A stretch of 64,000 bases of DNA, taken from Spirometra erinaceieuropaei (taxonomy: Eukaryota; Platyhelminthes; Cestoda; Diphyllobothriidea; Diphyllobothriidae). Positions 57,022 to 64,000 of this stretch are shown piece after piece. Made by a program: the position numbers and the translations under genes. The stretch lies in NCBI GenBank assembly GCA_902702965.1, contig CACRXP010001193.1, positions 1 to 64,000 of the forward strand, read 5' to 3'. Positions within the stretch are counted from its first letter, which is position 1. Each line of letters opens with the position of its first letter. The notes under the pieces are model-generated. The model was given only the letters and a program-made list of their open reading frames with translations, did no database searches and was not told where the DNA came from.

Positions 57022-57363
57022 GGTCCTTTATTCATGGACAAAATTGCGTTTTCTTTCACTTTTGTGGTAGAGAATCACGGCACCTTCATATTTAAAACTA
57101 AACGAAGACAAATAATTAGATTTAAATTTTTTTCTCACTGCGATATTTTATTTCGACTGTGCAATGTCCATTCATACAGCATCGTATCCGTCCGTTTACC
57201 AATACATCTCATAAATGCGCAAAACAGTCTGCAAGTATTGCAAATATTTCGATTAAATATGACATCTTTGCAAGGGCATGGAAGAATGCAAGATTTCCCT
57301 TTCGCGGGACGCACACAACTTTGTAGACTAAAAGCACTTAGTACCAGTATAACGACTGATTAG
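57022..57363 (+). CDS. Second orphan family, terminal-exon-like segment, copy 2
   Basis: Begins after the acceptor aatgttgttctag in phase 0 and runs 113 residues to a stop. FSFTFVVENHGTFIF, RQIIRFKFF and CNVHSYSIVSVRLPIHLI align with the 54974-55210 segment, ten residues shorter at the start and longer at the end. The two copies face opposite ways 1.8 kb apart. Confidence 0.45.
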   Translation, partial: GPLFMDKIAFSFTFVVENHGTFIFKTKRRQIIRFKFFSHCDILFRLCNVHSYSIVSVRLPIHLINAQNSLQVLQIFRLNMTSLQGHGRMQDFPFAGRTQLCRLKALSTSITTD

Positions 57364-58524
57364 GCTCTAAACTATTAAGGAATTAAGTAATGGTTTTAAA
57401 AACTAATTAGATTCTTGTTTGACCATGAAATATGTATATGACATGGTTCTCTATCCAACGAGTGATAGAACATGTACATTTGTCCAGGGTGTTTTGGTAA
57501 AATCTATTTTAATTTATAAGACCATCGAAAATCAATATAAAAAGTGCTTGCAGCGGTTGGCCTAACGAAAAGCCTCCGCCCACGGATCGTCGCGTGCCTG
57601 CATAAAAGGGTATATGATATTTTGCCCGCCCTCACTGACGATAGCAAACATCACTGTGGGATTCAAACATGGAGGATTGGCGGCCGTTATGTGGTATCAT
57701 ATGTTCAAAGAAGACCGCGATGGCCGACCACGTGAAAACAGTGTGGGCTTCAACAGTGTAAGATTGGCCAGCGATTTCGGACCGATATGCACCTATGTGT
57801 TCCTTGTAACGGCCTTCAAAGGAGAATATGCAAGGCCTTCATAAATGGCTTAACCCCATTGCGTTTGCCTATTTATTTGTCTTGAGATATTCATCTGTCA
57901 TAAAATGCACTACCGGACTGCGCACGTATCAATTTTTTAAATACAAATTAAAGATGACTGTTTGTAGGGAGTTTCATATTTTAGATTTAAAACAATTATA
58001 GAACCACGGTTTTCCCGGTAATCAAGATTAGCACGTGCGGAAGTTTGTAAAGGCATGTGAAAAACCGGAGTACTTTAATTATGCAGCAAGATATGGTGTT
58101 TTTACAATTCAACGTCCTTATACTAAAATTGACAGTAAGGATTTGTCCCGAAACTGCACCTTACGGATATCATAGGTCAAGCTGTTTAATTAATTTTATG
58201 TAGGTGGATCACGCTGAAGTGTCGTCAGTGACAGACGTTAGACGGAGCACACACCAACGAAGCCTTTAATTTACAATGCACTTACACTCTTTTCTAACCC
58301 AGCAAGCGGTTAGGCTACGTACGCCAGTGGAACTGTTAATACGGACCGCATACTGACCTAGCTGTCAACTGACAGTGCGTCCACTTTCCTAACGCAGCTA
58401 TTGGTTCGGCCACGTGTGTCAATGTCTCGCTTTCTCACGAATCCTTCTCTGGTGAGTTAGTACGGTCGGGCTACGTCGCCAACGGGGCTTCGGCGGGGCA
58501 CGGCGGGTGAGTTGCCCTTAGGAA
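57364..58524. other. No supported gene
   Basis: A plus frame at 57614-57844 is protein-like (FKHGGLAAVMWYHMFKE) but unrecognised. From 58240 the sequence becomes GC-richer and repeat-like. Confidence 0.3.
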
Positions 58525-58954
58525 AATTATTGTTGATGTGGTCACTAAAAGTTTATTAAAAAGCCGCATACCACACAATTCGTCGTCTACACCAACCCAT
58601 TTTTTAATAGCGATCATTATTAATCATCCTTTGTAGATATGCCGTTCAGTCATCCCGAACAAAGTCGCGAATTTTAGTAGTCTGTCTGAGTGGCGACTGA
58701 TGTGACCCATAGCATGCACTGATCAAAAGCCGCCCTTACGTTCAGGAAAAACAGCAGGGAACGGGCCGAAACAATGCCGATCTGGTCTCCATGATCTAAG
58801 GGTCAAATTGACGATTGATTGGCATAAGGAATATGGCTATTTAAAATCGGGGGTGGCTCTAGGTCAGATATTTGATATGCGCCACGAACCCTTTTGTTAA
58901 AGCATATGTATCGTAGTTTTCCTGAGTATGGATCAACTATATTTAATTAAAAGT
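58525..58954 (+). repeat. ~430-bp tandem duplication, unit 1
   Basis: Starts aattattgttga and ends tatatttaattaaaag. Conserved with unit 2 throughout (e.g. acaattcgtcgtctacacca, tgatatgcgccacgaaccc). Confidence 0.85.
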
Positions 58955-58956
58955 TA

Positions 58957-59384
58957 AATAATTGTTGACGTAGTAAATAAGAGTTTACTAATAAACTGCA
59001 TAACACACAATTCGTCGTCTACACCAACCCATTTTTGTTAGCGGTCATTATAAAGCATTCTTTGTAGATAGGCCGTTCAATCGACCCGAACAAAGTCGTA
59101 AATTTTAGTGGTCTGCCTGAGTGGCAACCGGCGTGAGCCACAGCAAGCACAGGCCAAAAGCCGTCCTTGCGTTCAGGCAAAACAGCAAGCAATACGTCGA
59201 AAAAATGCCCATCCGGTCTCCTTGATCTAAGAGTCAAACTGACGATTGATTGGCATGAGGAATAAAGCTATTTAAGATCGGGGGCGCTCTAGGTAAGATA
59301 ATTGATATGCGCCACGAACCCTTTTGTTAAAACATATGCATCGTAGTTTTCCTGAGTATGGACGAACTATATTTAATTAAAAGA
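58957..59384 (+). repeat. ~430-bp tandem duplication, unit 2
   Basis: Offset 430-432 bp from unit 1, with many point differences, so an old duplication. Encodes nothing evident and contains no hammerhead core that I can find. Confidence 0.85.
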
Positions 59385-59832
59385 CGACTTAAAATATCGG
59401 GCCAATCAATTCAGCAATTATTTTAGTACTGGCGTTGTAAAAAAGATTTTCCAAATCACAAAAGCCACCGTCTATGTCTATTTTGTAAAATACTGTTTGA
59501 TTATCTATACTTTGGTAAATTAAGGGAAGCTGAATTATTTCGATAAAACATTCAATTAGGGCCGCGTATTACCGCTCATTGCCAAACATATTATACTTAG
59601 GTAGCACTCATTTTTCTCCCCGACTAACATAGTTTAATGGGGCAAAATGCTTGGTAATCCTGCAACGATCGGCGATTCGTCGCTTTCGCAAATTCATGCT
59701 TATAACGTGCTGTCTTTATATCCATCTCTAGCAGCAATTAAAGTCATGATTTAAAAGATACGGCAAGTAGATAATTAAGCTGCAGCTCAAGTTTGGGGAG
59801 GGGAGAGTAAAACACCACAATTTTAGTCAGCG

Positions 59833-60305
59833 TCAGGGAAAAGGTGGGTCCGGCGAAGGTAATAACATGCGGGTGGATGGCCTGTTGGTTTTTAACCATG
59901 GCAAATGTGGGAGTTTTATTAACTTCTTTTCTGCGCGTAGGACCGGTGCGCGTAGCCTGATTGCAGGCGCCTCTGCCATGGCCAACAATCGCTGCCCAAG
60001 TAGTGATGGGTAGTTTGATGGGACCTTGATAATCACACTGAAGACCTCTCTGGCGTCCAAACGGTGGTCCGTGTCTACCATATGCGCCAGGATCGAGCTG
60101 AAGATGTTCTCTATTTAACCCGTTGCTAACCGTACTGATAGATGTTCTTTTTTCTTTCGGCTAAACGCCGACTCGTGCGACCCATATATTCTGCCCAATA
60201 GGAGCAGTTGAAGGTGTAAATACACACAGAAGTGGTTTGAGTTGCCACAGATATCTGCGTACGGGACGTAATGATAAATCTTCTTTGGGTTTTAACAAAA
60301 GTCAC
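59833..60305 (-). pseudogene. Second-lineage PLE GIY-YIG and tail (frameshifted)
   Basis: ATQTTSVCIYTFNCSYWAEY, MGRTSRRLAERKKN (GIY-YIG strands and Arg helix), frameshift near 60120, then HMVDTDHRLDAREVFSVIIK, LLAMAEAPAIRLRAPVL and KLPHLPWL. The domain is of a different PLE lineage from the RT piece that abuts it at about 60305. Confidence 0.7.
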
Positions 60306-61637
60306 CAACGTGACCCACACAATTATCCCCTCTCGCGAGAATTTTGGCCTCATTTAACTTGAATGTGTGGTCAGGTATCGTCGAATGGGTCGCAACCTAA
60401 GAGTTGGCGTCATTTATTGCGTACCGCTGCCACGTGTTCGACAATTGACATTCGGGGCAGTCTTCCAGCGTCTCTGAGAACCTGCGAATGCATTGGGACT
60501 CGGCAACCCTGTCCTTCGGTTCACTACAGTGCGTCTCAGCACGCAGATATAGCGTTCTTACGCGACTGCGTTTGTGGCTGATTGGGTGGTTATCGTTGAA
60601 GTTCAGTATTTGCGTCGTGTTCGTCGCTTGTCTAAACACTTGGGCCTCTAGACCACCACAATCTTTCCGACAGACGATGACATCAAGGAATCCAAGCTGG
60701 TTATTTTCTTCCTCCTCCATCGTAAATTGTACGTCTGGGAAGACGCTGTTGAGTTCTTTGAAGGCAAGCACCTGATTTCGTTCGATCACCACAAAGATAT
60801 CGTCGAAATGCCGAGCTCAAAACTTCGGTCTGTGATGCTGGAATACTATCGACTCTAACCGCTGTAGGACTGCCTCGAAGAGGAATCCTGAAATCGGCGA
60901 GCGCATTGGTGCTCCCTTCACATGCTCGTAGTTTGTCCCGTCAAACGTGAGGTACGACCTGAGACAGACGTTTAGGAGCTGAATGGCTTGCGCATGTCCG
61001 AGACGATTCTCCGTTTCATTGTATTTGCTTTGTAGAAGTAGGTCGACGATCACGATTGTCAGATCCTAGGGAATATAAGTGAAGAGGAACGTGACATCAC
61101 ATATACCATGACCTCATTTGACAAGGGACTTATTCCTCTAAGCTACTTCGGGAATTGTGTTGACAAACAGACGATGGTGCTCGAATCAGCGATTAGAAAT
61201 TTGAGGCGTCGAAACAGCCATTTTGCCACTCCATACGTTGGAGTGCCTTTAAGCGATACAATGGGCCAGGGAGAAGCGCCTTCCTTGTGCAACTTGCGGA
61301 GACCATAGAGGCGGGCCAAGGCCGTTTCATGGACTCTCGTCATGCGTCGGTCAGTCGCTCATATTGCACCCGAGTTCTCCAGTGCCAACAGAGTCGCATT
61401 AATTTTGCGTGTCAGCGTCTTTACGGAGTTGGTTTCACATGGGACATAGAAATGGCGATCCTCCAGTAGGTTTTTAGCCTTTTGAAGGTAGTTTGTTTTG
61501 TCCACGACAACGGTAAAAAGCCTCTTGTCCGCGGACACGCTGACGATGTCCTTGTCTCTTGGTGTTCCGCGTTCGAAATTTGGGAGTATTTCGCGCGGCT
61601 TTTGATTTGTACGGGGGACGGCACTTGGTATCCACAC
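60305..61637 (-). pseudogene. PLE reverse transcriptase, near complete but broken, with partial first-lineage GIY-YIG
   Basis: Minus strand order: fingers DKDIVSVSADKRLFTVVVDK and YLQKAKNLLEDRHFYVPC (61637-61359), an in-frame stop, RLYGLRKLHKEG and PIVSLKGTPTYGVAKWL (61343-61143), motif A DVTFLFTYIP (61097-61069), motif B KGAPMRSPISG (Gly to Arg), a TGA where Trp is expected, then motif C FDDIFVVIERNQ, FTMEEEENNQLGFLDVIVC and HPISHKRSRVRTLY. At 60480-60305 the bases match the second half of the first-lineage nuclease (compare 43880-44040). At least two stops and one frameshift, so inactive. Confidence 0.82.
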
Positions 61638-61640
61638 TCA

Positions 61641-64000
61641 GCTTGCCTTGATAAATCTGAGCCCTTTAATTTGCGGAAACAAACGCCATTTTCGCTTCTA
61701 AGTTGTGTATACAGTTTCCATTTTGCTGATCAGTCCGCATGCAGCATACGATGGCCTTGTTCTTTTATGTCTATTTAAGCCGTAAAAATTCTTATCTCTG
61801 TATCGTTCTAATTTGATAGCTCAGTTATGCAGCGACAGGCTGTAATCGATAAGCCGTCGTGAAAATTTATTGTTCCCAATAAATTATTTTGTACATACCT
61901 GCTTAAAAGGTTCATTTTCAAACGCTTTATGCTTCTGCAACGACGGAAGCTCACATAAAAAATATTCAGTCTTTTATGGCATGCAATGAATATCTCGTCC
62001 TTTCGAAACAAAAAAATGTGTGCTTAAATATCGGCTTAAATCGATACACGTCACATGTGTTTTAGACTAGGACTTCCACAACTGTCTCTAGCGACTAACG
62101 TCTCCACGTTTTCACGTGGTATAGAAAACCGTTATCCTCATTTAAAGTTACACAAAGCCTAAATAAATCTCGACCTTAATGACCGGCGTTTTATTTCTCG
62201 TGTACTTGCTCCGAAATTACATCCGCCTGAAGACACGAAAATTCGTTAAACGAATGCCTTTTATGTGCAAGTCACATTTTAATCTTGATGTTCCTACCTA
62301 ACGGCTGTCGATGAGAGCCTTAGTTATCCATCAGCGCGGCTTCACTCGTGAAGATTTGGGGAATCAAAGCGTCGACATATCTAGAAACTTGATGTTGAGG
62401 CATGCAGTGCTGTAATACATATGGTCAAATATTAAAATTCCCTTTTAAGCGTTGTAGCATTTATTGATTTCAAACACGCTGCAGAAAAGGAGCACACCTA
62501 ACGCAACGCCATGTTTTCATGGTTTGGGCCTTGTTTTTGTATAAAAAACTACTTGTGTTCTGTTTTCATAATTTTGTCGATGGAGGCACATCTTTGCCCC
62601 GATCTACCTTCGATGTAAATGAACGCGTTTTGTCTACCGTCAATCAAAATTTTCTATGCTTATAGACTGTCATGAGATCATTCATTCGGCAAAATGTAGC
62701 AGTAAAATATCCGGCTTACTTGCAAGACAAGTACTGCGATGTTATATCGATACCTTGCAGAGGTAATTGTGTCCACAGTTTATTATGTGTTTACATACAG
62801 AAAATGGTCAGTAGACTTGAGACATCTTTCCACGATGAATGGACCGCACATCTGCTGGGTAAATCAAAAGGGATCTACACTACCAAAGGCACAGGGCTAA
62901 AGAAAGAAGGCCAAAGGAGAAACTGCTGTTAGTTGAGTTCGTGGTCCGTCAGAAAATTCCCTCATTAGGGTAAGCAGTTTACTTTGCATCCGCTTCAAAG
63001 AAATGACCCATTTCTTATAAAGTCGTACTAAGGGTTACACATTTTTATCTAAAAAATAAAAAAATAATATTTCAGAAGTCGTCAAACTAAGCAACTGACT
63101 GTACGGGAGACCAATAATTTGAAACGCAATGTAAGTGCCAGTAAAGAAAAGGAATAAAAAATAAGGAAAAATAACGAAAGTCAATAACAAAAAACAGTAC
63201 AATATTAATTTTTGTGATTGACCTTTTGCCTTACAGTCGGACTCGCAAAAGGAAACGGTGCAGTTCGCAGACATGCATATTTTGACAGATGTTTTCTGCG
63301 TAGTGCAAAGCAGATATTTAGTTCACATTAAAAAGATACCCAATCCTTTGAAGACGAGTTAGCGAGAATACGTTTATTGTCAGAGCAGTGCGTTTATATA
63401 CATCAGGGGAGGAGCAAACTCATATCGGCTATAAAAGAAATCGACTAGAGTTCCTCCTGAAACACGTACGCGTCAAACATCGATAAACCGTGCAAGTCTT
63501 TGTGCAAATCAGCTTTTGAACCTGTTATTACCAACTCTCTCCTCATATTCAAGGCCTTAACTCTGTATTAGGAGGAAACTTTTTTTCCATTTTTGCAAAA
63601 TCAGGGTTAACAAAAGTTTATCGGACGTAAGCTTTTGCCGGCCAAATTGCCTTCTAATTAGAAATCTTCTTTGTTGTTAGTTGTGCCTTGAGTGATTCAG
63701 TCAAGTGCCCAAGCGCCTGAGCGTCGGTGCCGCATTTTTCTGCTGTGTCAGAATTACACGACAATGAATAAAAACAAAACTTGACATTGAATGAATATTA
63801 GTTGAATACACTTCGTCAATATTCGAAATATTTTAAAATGGGAAAGATTAAAAACCTGACCAGCGTTAACGAATTTCTCATAAACACCTGTCAGATACGT
63901 TTTCCTTATTTTGAGAAACCATTTACTTATTTTTCTGTCAATGGCTAAGTTCGCCTTACAATAAATAAGTTACCGGTAAGTGACTTTCGTCTTGACCTAT
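61641..64000. other. No supported gene
   Basis: AT-rich. The minus frame at 61808-62011 has a faint resemblance to the second orphan family. The plus frame at 62672-62932 is unassigned. Confidence 0.3.

Noticed and set aside
62672..62932. 86-codon plus frame
   Set aside because: No recognisable motif and no second copy to test coding conservation.
1..64000. CRISPR array, bacterial operons, riboswitches
   Set aside because: No regularly spaced identical short repeats with unique spacers and no prokaryotic gene organisation. The sequence is eukaryotic.

Overview
The window reads as eukaryotic, repeat-rich DNA with no operons, no compact genes and no ribosome-binding-site pattern. Its best-preserved coding pieces are Penelope-like element (PLE) reverse transcriptase plus GIY-YIG endonuclease, and CR1/Jockey-type LINE fragments. 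It also holds tRNA-derived SINEs, a fold-back DNA element, hammerhead-ribozyme repeats and a few orphan exons with splice sites. This mixture fits a flatworm, most likely a tapeworm of the diphyllobothriid kind. That assignment is an inference from the element families, not from a marker gene.

Layout. 0.8-1.35 kb: an HHR-bearing retrozyme-like element (family A) with a 14-bp target-site duplication. 3.64-4.61 kb: a fold-back element with ~320-bp inverted arms. 4.7-6.0 kb: the best-preserved PLE (RT palm, linker, GIY-YIG). 6.05-7.19 kb: three tandem 353-bp repeats (family B), each with a complete hammerhead on the minus strand, ending in an inverted tail. 7.34-7.74 kb: a second GIY-YIG. 9.0-9.4 kb: SINEs. 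18.3-19.0 kb: two exons of an orphan gene family. 23.9-28.1 kb: several minus-strand PLE remains, followed by a LINE endonuclease. 33.45-34.26 kb: a second two-exon copy of the orphan family. 36.35-36.8 kb: a PLE tail. 39.2-40.1 kb: LINE RT. 42.3-45.4 kb: SINE and PLE pieces with inverted ends. 45.77-47.84 kb: a second fold-back copy split by a LINE. 47.87-50.1 kb: PLE relics and a SINE. 51.1-51.5 kb: another family A retrozyme. 53.5-57.4 kb: more orphan exons. 58.5-59.4 kb: a ~430-bp tandem duplication. 59.8-61.6 kb: a near-complete but broken chimeric PLE.

The most interesting system is the set of self-cleaving RNA repeats. Families A and B carry a canonical type I hammerhead (CUGANGA, stem II, GAAA, GUC cleavage triplet) at a fixed 345/346/353-bp spacing. 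Independent insertions share the same two ends, and three of the four have an inverted 5' tail. PLE copies in the same window carry their own hammerhead-like motif downstream of GIY-YIG, with an extra U and covarying stem II. The simplest reading is small non-autonomous HHR RNAs (retrozymes) that are probably copied by PLE machinery. HHRs in PLEs and metazoan retrozymes are a known class. The particular families, the shared termini and the fold-back topology are what deserve checking.

Most of the remaining sequence is AT-rich non-coding DNA in which I see no supported gene.
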